NCBI RefSeq assembly: GCF_030531065.1
Contig: NZ_JAUNOQ010000006.1
Span: 1 to 64,000, forward strand
DNA: 64,000 nucleotides
Reading direction: 5' to 3'
DNA from: Phascolarctobacterium sp.
Lineage (GTDB): Bacteria > Bacillota > Negativicutes > Acidaminococcales > Acidaminococcaceae
This document shows positions 17,209-25,866 of this stretch, piece after piece. Each line of letters begins with the position of its first letter. The first letter of the stretch is position 1. The position numbers and the translations under genes are program-made. Under the pieces are notes generated by a model. The model saw only the letters and a program-made list of their open reading frames with translations. It made no database searches and had not been told where the DNA came from.

Positions 17209-17928
17209 ATGGCTGTAAAATATAGAAAGAATGGCAAGCGCTTAGGCGTTTTAGGCGGTATGGGGCCGGCCGCCGCCGCGGAATTCCTGCGGCAGCTGGC
17301 GGCTAAGTGCCCCGCTGCTACGGACCAGGAGCATCCCGTAGTGTATATGATCGGCGACGCCGAAATTCCTGACCGGGGAACGGCTATTTTCGGCAAGGGG
17401 CCGTCGCCGCTGCCGCGTCTGCAGGCCGATTTATTGCAGCTTTGCGCGATGGGCGCGGATATTTTGGTTGTGCCCTGCAATACGGCGCATTATTTTATCG
17501 ACCAATTTCAGGAGCCGTTGCCCAAGCCCTTGATTCATATTGTGGGAAGCACGGTGCTGGCGACGAAGGCTATCGCGCCAAATGGCGCGTGGATGCTTTC
17601 CACCAAGGGGACGCGCGCCTGCGGGCTGTACCAAAAGTACGCGGCAAAGCACGGACTGAAACTATTCATTCCCAACGAGGAGCAGAGCGATAAAGCGCAG
17701 CAGGTCATCGACTTTGTGAAAGCCAATAAGCTGGCGGAGGCCGGAATTATAATGCGCGCTTTAGTAGAAGAACTGTGGCGGGAGCGCGACGTGCCCGTAA
17801 TGACGGCTTGCACCGAGCTGCCCCTGGGTTACGACGCTTCGGGCTTGCCCCAGGAGCGCAGCGTGTCCAGCATCGGCGCGTTGGCCGACGCGGTAGTCAG
17901 AGCGTTATACGACGAAGTAGAAGCATAG
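17209..17928 (+). CDS. Aspartate/glutamate racemase family protein
   Basis: PLP-independent racemases invert amino acids with two cysteines acting as acid and base. The 239-residue protein has LGVLGGMGPAAAAEFLRQL at the start, the first Cys in VPCNTAHYFID and the second in MTACTELPLGY. This pattern fits aspartate racemases (YgeA/RacD) better than MurI. ATG 17209 has GAGGGG nearby. A weak terminator follows (18043-18081). D-amino acids are used in the wall and as signals, but the substrate needs assay. Confidence 0.85.
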   Translation: MAVKYRKNGKRLGVLGGMGPAAAAEFLRQLAAKCPAATDQEHPVVYMIGDAEIPDRGTAIFGKGPSPLPRLQADLLQLCAMGADILVVPCNTAHYFIDQFQEPLPKPLIHIVGSTVLATKAIAPNGAWMLSTKGTRACGLYQKYAAKHGLKLFIPNEEQSDKAQQVIDFVKANKLAEAGIIMRALVEELWRERDVPVMTACTELPLGYDASGLPQERSVSSIGALADAVVRALYDEVEA

Positions 17929-18042
17929 GGCGACGATACGCGCGTAGAGGTTTCGGAATAAAATAGAAACTTATTCCGGCGTTACGGACGCTGTAAAGAA
18001 AAATTTGAATTTATAATATTAGGTAGTTGAGTTATAAAGATA

Positions 18043-18081
18043 GCAGGCTCGCGCAATTTGAGAGTGTGGGCTTGCTTTTTT
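18043..18081 (+). terminator. Probable terminator after the racemase gene
   Basis: GCAGGCTC (18043-18050) pairs with GGGCTTGC (18068-18075), allowing G-U pairs, followed by six T. It is weak but well placed. Confidence 0.5.
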
Positions 18082-18129
18082 ATTATATTGTTTCGTGAAG
18101 CGTGCTACCGCAAGTAACTGCTTTTCAAT

Positions 18130-18160
18130 CATACTTTTTCTTAGTGTAAGAAAAAGTATG
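18130..18160. repeat. Perfect 14-bp inverted repeat
   Basis: CATACTTTTTCTTA (18130-18143) and its exact complement (18147-18160) are separated by GTG. No T-run follows on either strand, so it is not a standard terminator. Confidence 0.7.
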
Positions 18161-18393
18161 CAAAAAGAAGCTTTAGCCGCTTGCCGGATTCCGCCGCCTA
18201 CAATCACGCCCCGCTGCATTCCGCGTATGCGCTAGGGAACGAAAAAAGCGGCTGTACGGAGGGAATACACGCGCAGTGAACGGGCGTCCGAATGATCCGT
18301 TGCAATATAACTTTTTCGGCACATCGAAAAACGACCGTAGCCGTCGTGCGTTCCGGTCTGCGCGGCAGGGGACTGCTATCGTAGAAAATGGCA

Positions 18394-18522
18394 AACTCCC
18401 CCAGTCATTTTGCAAGCAAAATGCCAGCCCCCTCTGGGAGGGGGCAAAAGTTACAGACAACATTTTGTGCTCCCTCTTTGAGGGAGCTGGCTGCGAGTTT
18501 GCGAGCAGACTGAGGGAGTGTT
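18394..18522. repeat. Palindromic intergenic repeat, family A, copy 2
   Basis: The ends AACTCCCCCAGTC and GACTGAGGGAGTG flank two CCCTC/GAGGG hairpins in inverted orientation, as in copies 1 and 3. The inner spacer differs from the other copies. Confidence 0.78.
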
Positions 18523-18914
18523 TTGCAGAAAAAAATTTCGACTGCAAAATATCATATTCAAATGATATTGGGCTGCTATCCTACGATAGCATTGCATGGT
18601 TCGCTTACAAATGAAGAACTTTGTCTCTTAAAGCATTTTTTGCCAAGCTTTTTTGTGCGAGCAAAAAAGCGTAAGTTTGTCAAACTTTTTAAAAGTTTGC
18701 CCCTTTCTTGCATCTTCTTTCGGGGACGAAAGAAGATGATTAAAAAAGCACTACCATGCGGTAGCATTGCTTCACAAAAAACCACGTCTACCATCTTTTC
18801 CGTTTCTGCGTTTTTCAAAGCGCCCTTCCATTTTCTAAATAAAAAAACCACCTCTATGCAGAACGTATAGCGCCGCAAGCCCTAAAAAGTAAATATTCGC
18901 AGAACGTAAAAGGC

Positions 18915-18943
18915 TTGCGGGGGGGGTACATATGTGCTATAAT
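18915..18943 (+). promoter_or_regulatory. Adhesin promoter with a G8 tract across the -35/spacer boundary
   Basis: TTGCGG (18915-18920), a 17-base spacer and a perfect extended -10 (TGC then TATAAT, 18938-18943) precede the adhesin ATG by about 65 bases. A run of eight G (18919-18926) covers the end of the -35 and the start of the spacer. Length change in such a tract would alter spacer length. Confidence 0.6.
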
Positions 18944-19009
18944 AATGGAGAGAAGCTATTTTGGTTTAAATATGGACTACGGTCGGTATTTTAGATTGGA
19001 GGGCGTATT

Positions 19010-22000
19010 ATGAATAAGATTTTTAAAGTAATTTGGAGTAAAGCGCGAGGGTGCTATGTAGTAGCGTCCGAATTCGCTAAGAGCCATACCAAAAGCGGCA
19101 GGGCGGTCAAGGCCGTAGCCGTGGCGGCAGCGGCGCTGACCCTAGGGATGAACGGGCTGGCGTTGGCGGCGGGTACTATTGGAGATTTGCCTAAAGGCGA
19201 TGGGCAAGGTATAGCTATTGGCGAAGGTAGCCATGCTGAGCATGATAGTGGGGAAAAGGAGGACAACGTAGCAGGGCATGGCAAAGATATTGCTATAGGA
19301 AGCAATGCTCAAGCTTTAGGCGAAGCGTGGACAGATGATGGAATAACATATGAAGGCAATAGCATCGCCATAGGTTCCGAAGCGTTGGCTCAAAAATACA
19401 GCAGCGTAGCTATAGGAAGTGGAACAAAAAGCATGGGCGTGTATAGCACGGCGTTAGGTTTCGATTCGCAGGCGCTTGGAAATAGAAGCGTAGCTATGGG
19501 CGTTGCTAGTTTCGCTATAGGCGACCATTCCATAGCTTTTGGCGAAAATGCAGCTACAGCCGATGTTCAATACAACGCTGATGGTAGTATAAAAGTGGAC
19601 GAAAACGGAAATCCTGAATACAATACTGCTGGCTTTAAAGCTGTCGCTATTGGTGAAAACTCCGCCGCATATGGAGATAGCAGTATAGCAATTGGCGACG
19701 GAACCAAAAGCACGAACGAGAGGGGTACGGCGTTAGGCAGTAATTCGCGAGCGCTTGGAAGCAGAAGCGTGGTTATGGGCGTTTCAAGTTATGCTATAGG
19801 CGATCGTTCTATAGCTATTGGTGAAAATGCGGCAACAGCCGAAGTTAGCTACAACCCAGATGGCAGTATTGAAGTGGATGAAAATGGGAATCCTAAATAT
19901 AATACAGATAAGAAAGGTTTTAAAGCTGTCGCTATTGGCGAAGCTGCTGTAGCATATGGCACTAGTAGCATAGCGATGGGCGACGGTGCCAAAGCGTATG
20001 CTCAATATAGTACTGCTTCCGGCATTCAGGCGAGAGCTTCAGGAAATAATAGCACGGCGATAGGCCATTATTCTATAGCTAACTCAACAAACGATACGGC
20101 TGTGGGCAGTAATGCGGAAGCGCTAGGTTCCTATGGTACTGCTGTGGGTAAAAGCGCACATGCAGTATGTAATAACAGTACTGCGGTTGGAGTTTCAGCG
20201 AGGGCCGCCAGCGGTTATAGCGTAGCTATAGGCGATACCAGCGTCGCTGCTGGAGATAATTCTTTAGCTTTAGGCTCAAATGCAAGCACAGGCACAGTTG
20301 TGCGTGGTGATGATGATAAAATCATAATTGATCAGCATAATGGAAAGGTTACAGTTAATACTTATGCTAAAAACGCGGTAACTATCGGGGCTTATTCTTC
20401 GGCCGAAAAGGATAATAGTACAGCTATAGGCTATAAGGCAATGGCAAAGGGCCTATATAGTACAGTCGCAGGCGACAATGCAACAGCAGAAGGAGATTAT
20501 AGTTCTGCTTTCGGTAATGAGGCACACTCAATCGGGGCTTATAGCATAGCTGTGGGTTCTAAATCGACAGCAAACGATAAGTCGAGCGTAGCTTTAGGTT
20601 ATCAAGCTGACGCTATTGGAGAAGACAATGTAGCTTTAGGTTCTTACTCTGATAATGCATATTTTGATACCGAAGGGTACAGGGGCTACAGCAATACCAC
20701 CGTATATAAGGATGGGAATGTCGCTGTTTTTGGTACGTCCGACGGTAGTTTAACTAAATTGAGTTTGAAAGTAGGCGACTTTGCCGGGTGGGGCAGTCAA
20801 GTCTATGGTACGGTCAGTGTGGGTTATACTGATGATAAAGGCGGCATTCATACCCGTACCATCACCAACGTCGCCGCAGGTATGATTGCTGAGGGTAGCA
20901 CGGACGCTATCAACGGTAGCCAGCTATACGCGGTGGCCAAAGGGTTGCAGGATCAAATTGATAAAGCCAATAACGACGACCATTACCATACGGTCAATGG
21001 AGAAAAACCAAAAACTGACGCCAGCGATAGTACAACCGGTGATGCTAGTGGTAATGCAAGTTCTGGAAATAACAGTAACAATAATAATGCAGGAAGTACG
21101 GTAACTGCTGGCGGCGCTACAAATACAGGCGTAGCTGATGCTGGGTCTGACGAAAGCACCGATACTTCTAAGGGGCATGAGCCTACGGGTGATGTTCCCG
21201 AGTTAAATGAAGGTTATATAGGCAACAAGGGTAATTTGTCTATCGAGTATGCTACCGATAAAGATGGCAAGAAATACTACGACATTAGCATGAAGGATAA
21301 TCTTGACCTTAGCAATACCGGCAGTATTAAGTTTGGCGATACAAATAATACCTATATTGACGGTGATGAAATCAAGATTGGCGATACGCATATCACCGAC
21401 AAAAGCGTAAAAGTTGGCGATACCTTCAACATCGATAACAGTAAAAAAGAAGTTACCGTCGGCAAAAATGTTAATATCGATATGGGCGATAATATTATTC
21501 ACAACGTAGCTCCCGGCGTTGCCGATACCGACGCCGTGAACGTGAGCCAGCTGAAAGAACTGAACCAAAATATCGAAAACAACTCCGTACAAATCAACAA
21601 GCTCAAAGGCCGCATCGATAAGGTAGGCGCAGGCGCCGCCGCGCTGGCTGCGCTGCACCCGCTGGATTTCGACCCGGACGACAAATTCTACCTGAGCGCG
21701 GGCTACGGCCATTACCGCGGCGAAAACGCCGTGGCTGTGGGCGCGTTCTACCAGCCTAACGACGATACGCTGTTCAGCGTGTCCAGCACCGTGGGCAACG
21801 ACGACGATATGATTAACGCCGGTATTACCTGGCGCTTTGGGCAGCAGAGCCATCAGTCACGCTCCAAGAAGGCGATGGCGAAAGAAATTATCGAGCTGCG
21901 TACCGAGGTGGCGGAACTGAAGGCCATGGTCTACAGCCTGACGGGTTACGGCCTGGATTTGGAAAAGAGCAAGCTGTTCCCCGACACGCCGGAAAACCAC

Positions 22001-22267
22001 TGGGCTTACGATTACGTGGCGGTAGTAGCTGGCAACGGTATTCTGGAGGGCTACCCCAACGGCCAGTTCGACGGCAGCAGGCCGATGACGCGCTACGAGA
22101 TGGCGGCTGTGGTGTACCGCCTGCTGCAAAAGGGCGTGCAGGTGGACAACCGCATGATTCAGGAATTTGCGCCGGAGCTGGCGCGCGTAAGGGTGGACAC
22201 CTTGACGCATTACAACGACGGCACACCGCATATCCAGCGCGTGCGCGTGATCAAGGGACGCGGCTAA
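19010..22267 (+). CDS. Trimeric autotransporter adhesin (YadA/Hia type) with C-terminal SLH domain
   Basis: This 1085-residue surface adhesin is exported by Sec and anchors its own trimeric barrel. The N-terminus has an ESPR-like extension (MNKIFKVIWSKARGCYVVASE) and a hydrophobic signal ending near LALAA (about 54). Residues ~60-570 are YadA-head repeats of the form AIG..S.A.G. A neck or stalk, an Asn/Gly/Ser-rich linker (~665-730) and a coiled coil follow. The membrane anchor (about 860-944) ends in the last strand NAGITWRFG. Unusually, another 141 residues follow: a coiled coil (~955-978) and an SLH domain (990-1042, with FPDTPENHW, GYPNGQFDG and MTRYEMA). The head DNA is less GC-rich than the anchor. 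ATG 19010 follows GGAGGG. Confidence 0.93.
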   Translation: MNKIFKVIWSKARGCYVVASEFAKSHTKSGRAVKAVAVAAAALTLGMNGLALAAGTIGDLPKGDGQGIAIGEGSHAEHDSGEKEDNVAGHGKDIAIGSNAQALGEAWTDDGITYEGNSIAIGSEALAQKYSSVAIGSGTKSMGVYSTALGFDSQALGNRSVAMGVASFAIGDHSIAFGENAATADVQYNADGSIKVDENGNPEYNTAGFKAVAIGENSAAYGDSSIAIGDGTKSTNERGTALGSNSRALGSRSVVMGVSSYAIGDRSIAIGENAATAEVSYNPDGSIEVDENGNPKYNTDKKGFKAVAIGEAAVAYGTSSIAMGDGAKAYAQYSTASGIQARASGNNSTAIGHYSIANSTNDTAVGSNAEALGSYGTAVGKSAHAVCNNSTAVGVSARAASGYSVAIGDTSVAAGDNSLALGSNASTGTVVRGDDDKIIIDQHNGKVTVNTYAKNAVTIGAYSSAEKDNSTAIGYKAMAKGLYSTVAGDNATAEGDYSSAFGNEAHSIGAYSIAVGSKSTANDKSSVALGYQADAIGEDNVALGSYSDNAYFDTEGYRGYSNTTVYKDGNVAVFGTSDGSLTKLSLKVGDFAGWGSQVYGTVSVGYTDDKGGIHTRTITNVAAGMIAEGSTDAINGSQLYAVAKGLQDQIDKANNDDHYHTVNGEKPKTDASDSTTGDASGNASSGNNSNNNNAGSTVTAGGATNTGVADAGSDESTDTSKGHEPTGDVPELNEGYIGNKGNLSIEYATDKDGKKYYDISMKDNLDLSNTGSIKFGDTNNTYIDGDEIKIGDTHITDKSVKVGDTFNIDNSKKEVTVGKNVNIDMGDNIIHNVAPGVADTDAVNVSQLKELNQNIENNSVQINKLKGRIDKVGAGAAALAALHPLDFDPDDKFYLSAGYGHYRGENAVAVGAFYQPNDDTLFSVSSTVGNDDDMINAGITWRFGQQSHQSRSKKAMAKEIIELRTEVAELKAMVYSLTGYGLDLEKSKLFPDTPENHWAYDYVAVVAGNGILEGYPNGQFDGSRPMTRYEMAAVVYRLLQKGVQVDNRMIQEFAPELARVRVDTLTHYNDGTPHIQRVRVIKGRG

Positions 22268-22323
22268 GAGCGGCTTGACAATTACAAAATAGGACGTTGA
22301 TTGTGGGATTGGAGGTAGCGACG

Positions 22324-23118
22324 ATGAGTAAAATATTAACTACGGCCGCGTTGTGCGGGCTGCTGGCGTTAAGCGTCAGCGGCCTGGCTGCCGCGCCGGA
22401 ACAGGATAAAGCGGCAGGAGAAAGAGCCAAGGCTACGCAACAAGCGGCAGCAGAACAAACGAAAGACGCGGCGCAGACGCAGGAGCCGGAAGAAATTACG
22501 CTGCGCGTGGCGATTACGGGGCACGAATTCGGACGCATTTACAAGGTGACGGACGAGGAGGGCAATGTGCTGCGCGCGGACCTGGGCAAGCACGGCGGGC
22601 GTATGCTGAACCGCCACCCGTTTATGCTGACGGCGGAGGTGGACGAGGACGAAAAGGGCGAGGTATTGAAGCTGAAGAAGGTGGAATACGTCGACCCCAT
22701 GCCGCTGATTGAAAAGCAGCCGGAAAAATTGGGCAAGGAAGTTAAGGAAGAAACGCATAAGCTGGAGGATTACCGCGACCACGCTTACGGGCACGCTTTG
22801 AGCAAGAGCCATCAGAAGCGATTTTACCAGTACAATATGGCCAACTTGAGCGAAGCCGATTTGTCGTCGTACAAGAAGGTGGACGTAGCCGCTATCGCTA
22901 ACGAGGAAGCTGGAACGAAGGTGGCCTTTGTTGGCAGCGCGGTGCGGACAGTGAAGAACGACGAAATCATCCGCTTCTGGGGCGGGCCGGTGAAGGGCGG
23001 CCACGTGGAAGTGCTTATGAACGAAGCGTATGTGCCGTTGGGACAGCGCAGCACGGTGTACGGCACGGTGCAGGAGGACGGCAGAGTGTCGTTGGAGCGC
23101 CTGGACAGCGTGGAGTAA
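22324..23118 (+). CDS. Secreted protein of unknown function with OB-like C-terminal region
   Basis: This 264-residue protein starts at ATG 22324 behind GGAGGTAG (22311-22318). It has a clear signal peptide (SKILTTAALCGLLALSVSGLAAA in two parts), then a charged Ala/Gln/Glu-rich stretch (about 25-55). A beta-rich segment beginning ITLRVAITGHEFGRIYKV follows, then a helical, His/Lys-rich middle. The C-terminal 80 residues alternate strands (TKVAFVGSAVRTVKN, STVYGTVQEDGRVSLERL) like an OB fold; this is inference. No Cys lipobox is seen. It begins 56 bases after the adhesin gene with no terminator between, so it may be a periplasmic accessory factor of the adhesin. Confidence 0.7.
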   Translation: MSKILTTAALCGLLALSVSGLAAAPEQDKAAGERAKATQQAAAEQTKDAAQTQEPEEITLRVAITGHEFGRIYKVTDEEGNVLRADLGKHGGRMLNRHPFMLTAEVDEDEKGEVLKLKKVEYVDPMPLIEKQPEKLGKEVKEETHKLEDYRDHAYGHALSKSHQKRFYQYNMANLSEADLSSYKKVDVAAIANEEAGTKVAFVGSAVRTVKNDEIIRFWGGPVKGGHVEVLMNEAYVPLGQRSTVYGTVQEDGRVSLERLDSVE

Positions 23119-23141
23119 GTAGTATAATGTAAAAGCAAAAC

Positions 23142-23193
23142 AGCCTGTCGGGCGGCGTACTTTTAAAGTATGCAGCCCGGCAGGCTAACTTTT
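23142..23193. terminator. Bidirectional terminator between the secreted protein gene and nadE
   Basis: AGCCTGTCGGGC (23142-23153) pairs with GCCCGGCAGGCT (23175-23186). The inner GTACTT/AAGTAT extends the stem. It is flanked by T-rich DNA on the right and A-rich DNA on the left, fitting convergent genes. Confidence 0.75.
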
Positions 23194-23212
23194 TATAAGC
23201 GGTTTAGTTGCG

Positions 23213-25135
23213 CTAAATATTGGCGATGATCTTGTTATTTTTTTGCGCCAGCAGCTCGTCTTTCAGCGCGTAATATTCGCGCGAAAAATACGGCGTCAGT
23301 TGCGCTTCCCGGTGGTCGTAGCCGAAAGCGCGCTTGGTGAGCGACAAAATCGGCGGCGCCTGAATGCGTTTGGCCACGGCAAAGCCGGCGAACAAGCGCC
23401 ACCAGCGTTCAAGGTCGTCGATTAACGCTTGCGCGTTGGGACAGGCCTGTTGCAGCGCTGCTTCTTCGCAGCCCAACTCCTGCGCCAGGACGCCGTTTTT
23501 GTACCAGCGCAGAATGTCGGCGGGAGTTGTCTTGTGCCAGTTTTCGATAAAGGCGCGCAGCAGATAATCATGGTAGGGGTAGACCAGCGGGTCGCCGCCG
23601 CAGCCGACGGTTTGGCTGGCGGATAGCTCGGCGCTGGGACGAATGGTAAAAATTTCCCCGGGAATAATCTCGCGCTGGAAAATTTCTTCGTTTAAGTAAC
23701 GGCCAAGGGCGTAAACCTGGCGCTTCCATAAATCGCCTAAGATGGCTAACGCTCCGGCAATATCGCCGTAGAAGGTGGCGTAGCCCACGGCCAGCTCGGC
23801 CTTGTTGGAATTACAGCTGAACGCGCCGCCGAAGGCTGCCGCTGCTGCGGCAATCAATCGTGCGCCGCGGTCGCGGGCCTGGATATTTTCCTGTACCAGA
23901 CTGCTGAGCTGCAGATTAAATTGGCTGCCGCTGCCTAAATTTACGATGGGCGTGTCCTGTAATTGGGCGAAAGTCAGCCGGCAGCTTTCCGTAATGGGCA
24001 GCACGGCGTAATTAGCTCCCAGCGCTTTGGCTAAACGGTAGGCCAGGTCGCGGGTGGCCGCTGAATTGTAGCGCGACGGCAGATTGAGCAGCAGCAAATT
24101 TTCCGGGCCGAGGATGTCGGCGTACATGGCTGCGGCTACGGCGCTGTCGATGCCGCCGGAAAGACCGATGGTCATTTTGCGGATGCCGCATTGCTGCAAA
24201 AATTTACCTGCGCCGTATTTCAGCGCCAAATAAACGGACTGAGGCTCCTGGGGAAGCGATGCGACCGGGCTGGGGAAGGATAACATGTTGCTTTCCGTGT
24301 CCCAGGCCAGCTCCAGCAGCGTGTCCGCGTACATGGGCGCGGAGGCAATGAGCGAGCCGTCGCCGTTGTAGGCGGAGGTGCAGCCGTCGTAGGTAAAAAT
24401 ATTTTTGCCGTTGTTTTGAATGCCAACATTATTGCAGTAAATCAGCGGGATGCCGGACTGCTGCGCCTGCTGGCCGAAAAGGCGGTTGCGCTTGCGGTTT
24501 TTGCCCAAGGTGTAGGGCGAGCAGGAAAGGTTGCACAGCAGCTGCGCGCCGTTGGCCGCTAGGGTTTGGGGTACGTTGAGACTGTAATTTTCCGTCCAAC
24601 CGTCCTCGCACAGCATGAGGCCGATGCGCAACTTTTCGCCGCGGATACTTACTTCCAGCGGCTGCAAAGCGTCCCGCACGTTGATATTTTCTTCCGCGCA
24701 CAGCTTATGCAGTCCGTAAAAATAGCGGCAGTCGTCAAATTCGCGGTAGTTGGGCAGGGAAGTTTTGATAATATAGCCGCGGCCTAAATATCCGGTAAGT
24801 GGTTGGCCGTTGCAGCAGGCAAAGGCGGCGTTGTATTTGCGCACGCGGCCGTCCTCGTTCAGCCTGCCTGGTTCTGCGGCCACGCTGCCGAACATGACGC
24901 AGAGGCCGCTGCTGGCGGCGATGATTTTTTGCGCGTAATATTCGCAATCGTCCAGAAAGCTCTGCTGCTCCCACAGGTCGCCGATGAGATAGCCGGGCAG
25001 GCACATTTCCGGCAGCAGTAGAATATCTGCCCGGCGCGCCCGCGCTTCGTCCATAACGCCAAGAATTTTTTTGTAGTTCAGGTCGGGACGGCCGGGGATG
25101 ATTTCCAGCTGTCCGCAGATAATTTTAATTTTCAA
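23213..25135 (-). CDS. nadE: Glutamine-dependent NAD+ synthetase
   Basis: NadE makes NAD+ from deamido-NAD+ using ammonia released from glutamine. The 640-residue two-domain form is seen here. The N-terminal nitrilase-like glutaminase has Glu in LLLPEMCLPGYLIGDL, Lys near YIIKTSLPNY and Cys in GLMLCEDGWTENY. The C-terminal synthetase has the ATP pyrophosphatase loop IGLSGGIDSAVAAAMYA and the downstream RPSAELSASQTVG segment. It is one of the few minus-strand genes, transcribed away from ybaK across a short divergent region with a TGCTATTATAGCA palindrome (25191-25203). The length is normal for the glutamine-dependent type. Confidence 0.95.
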   Translation of the reverse strand: MKIKIICGQLEIIPGRPDLNYKKILGVMDEARARRADILLLPEMCLPGYLIGDLWEQQSFLDDCEYYAQKIIAASSGLCVMFGSVAAEPGRLNEDGRVRKYNAAFACCNGQPLTGYLGRGYIIKTSLPNYREFDDCRYFYGLHKLCAEENINVRDALQPLEVSIRGEKLRIGLMLCEDGWTENYSLNVPQTLAANGAQLLCNLSCSPYTLGKNRKRNRLFGQQAQQSGIPLIYCNNVGIQNNGKNIFTYDGCTSAYNGDGSLIASAPMYADTLLELAWDTESNMLSFPSPVASLPQEPQSVYLALKYGAGKFLQQCGIRKMTIGLSGGIDSAVAAAMYADILGPENLLLLNLPSRYNSAATRDLAYRLAKALGANYAVLPITESCRLTFAQLQDTPIVNLGSGSQFNLQLSSLVQENIQARDRGARLIAAAAAAFGGAFSCNSNKAELAVGYATFYGDIAGALAILGDLWKRQVYALGRYLNEEIFQREIIPGEIFTIRPSAELSASQTVGCGGDPLVYPYHDYLLRAFIENWHKTTPADILRWYKNGVLAQELGCEEAALQQACPNAQALIDDLERWWRLFAGFAVAKRIQAPPILSLTKRAFGYDHREAQLTPYFSREYYALKDELLAQKNNKIIANI

Positions 25136-25190
25136 TGTGGAATCCCTTTCGCATTTCCCTTTGTAAAATTTGCATTTTACTGTTATCTAG

Positions 25191-25203
25191 TGCTATTATA
25201 GCA
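25191..25203. promoter_or_regulatory. Palindrome in the nadE/ybaK divergent region
   Basis: TGCTATTATAGCA is a 13-base palindrome lying between divergent genes and over a possible -10 element (TATTAT). It could be an operator, but no regulator is known from the sequence. Confidence 0.3.
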
Positions 25204-25243
25204 GAGATAAAATAATTTCTCTAGCGTAGAGGGGGCTTTTATT

Positions 25244-25729
25244 ATGAAACATAACAAAAAAACTAATGCGGCCCGCAAATTGGACGAGCTGAAAATAGAA
25301 TACCGTCTGGTGGAATATCCGGTGGACGAAGAGCACTTGGACGCCGTGCATGTGGCGCAGGAGGTGGGTATGCCTGCGGCGCAGGTTTTTAAAACGCTGT
25401 GTGTGCGCGGCGATAAAAACGGCGTTATGTTTGCCGTCATTCCCGGCGACGGCGAGCTGGATTTGAAGGCTTTGGCCAAGGCCAGCGGCAATAAACGGGC
25501 CGAGCTGGTGCATTTGAAGGAGGTCTTGCCGCTGACCGGTTATATTCGCGGCGGCTGCTCGCCTTTGGGCGCTAAGAAAAACTATCCCGTATATTTGGAC
25601 GCCAGCTGCAATCAATGGCCGGAAATCGCTATCAGCGCCGGACAGCGCGGTATGCAGATTGTAGCGGCTCCCGCCGATTTGCAGCGCGCTACCAACGCCG
25701 TGGTCACGCCGCTGATTTTTGCGCAATAG
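25244..25729 (+). CDS. ybaK: Cys-tRNA(Pro)/Cys-tRNA(Cys) deacylase YbaK family
   Basis: YbaK hydrolyses Cys wrongly attached to tRNA(Pro). The 161-residue protein matches the single-domain family. KTNAARKLDELKIEYRLVEY opens it, the catalytic-site Lys lies in QVFKTLCVRGDK, and the conserved RGGCSPLGAKKNYPVYLD and SAGQRGMQIVAAPADL follow. ATG 25244 is behind AGAGGGGG. It is separated from thrC by about 140 bases. Housekeeping function; no oddities seen. Confidence 0.92.
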   Translation: MKHNKKTNAARKLDELKIEYRLVEYPVDEEHLDAVHVAQEVGMPAAQVFKTLCVRGDKNGVMFAVIPGDGELDLKALAKASGNKRAELVHLKEVLPLTGYIRGGCSPLGAKKNYPVYLDASCNQWPEIAISAGQRGMQIVAAPADLQRATNAVVTPLIFAQ

Positions 25730-25866
25730 CGCTTGTTCCCACTTAAAAAATATGATATGATTAAAAATGATACGCCTAGCTATCAACAGATAAAAGAAAA
25801 AGCTTGAAAGAAGCGGCAGTCGGGCCTGCGTCCGGCGGACCGCGCAAAGAAGGCAGGTTTTGTATT

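Larger units (their letters stand above)
17929..19009. other. Hairpin-rich non-coding region upstream of the adhesin
   Basis: No gene is supported over about 1.08 kb. The region contains a weak terminator (18043-18081), a 14-bp perfect hairpin with 3-base loop (18130-18160), palindromic repeat copy 2 (18394-18522) and several further hairpins. The latter include GCTTTTTT/AAAAAAGC (about 18648-18671) and CATCTTCTTTC/GAAAGAAGATG (about 18711-18739). The adhesin promoter lies at 18915-18943. Open frames of 112 and 115 codons cross these palindromes and show no protein-like composition. Confidence 0.7.

Noticed and set aside
18276-18870. Two plus-strand open frames (112 and 115 codons) before the adhesin
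   Set aside because: They run through palindromic repeats and hairpins; composition is not protein-like and there is no good start site.
25730-25866. Possible riboswitch or T-box before thrC
   Set aside because: No conserved T-box, SAM, or threonine attenuator pattern and no terminator hairpin with T-run were found.
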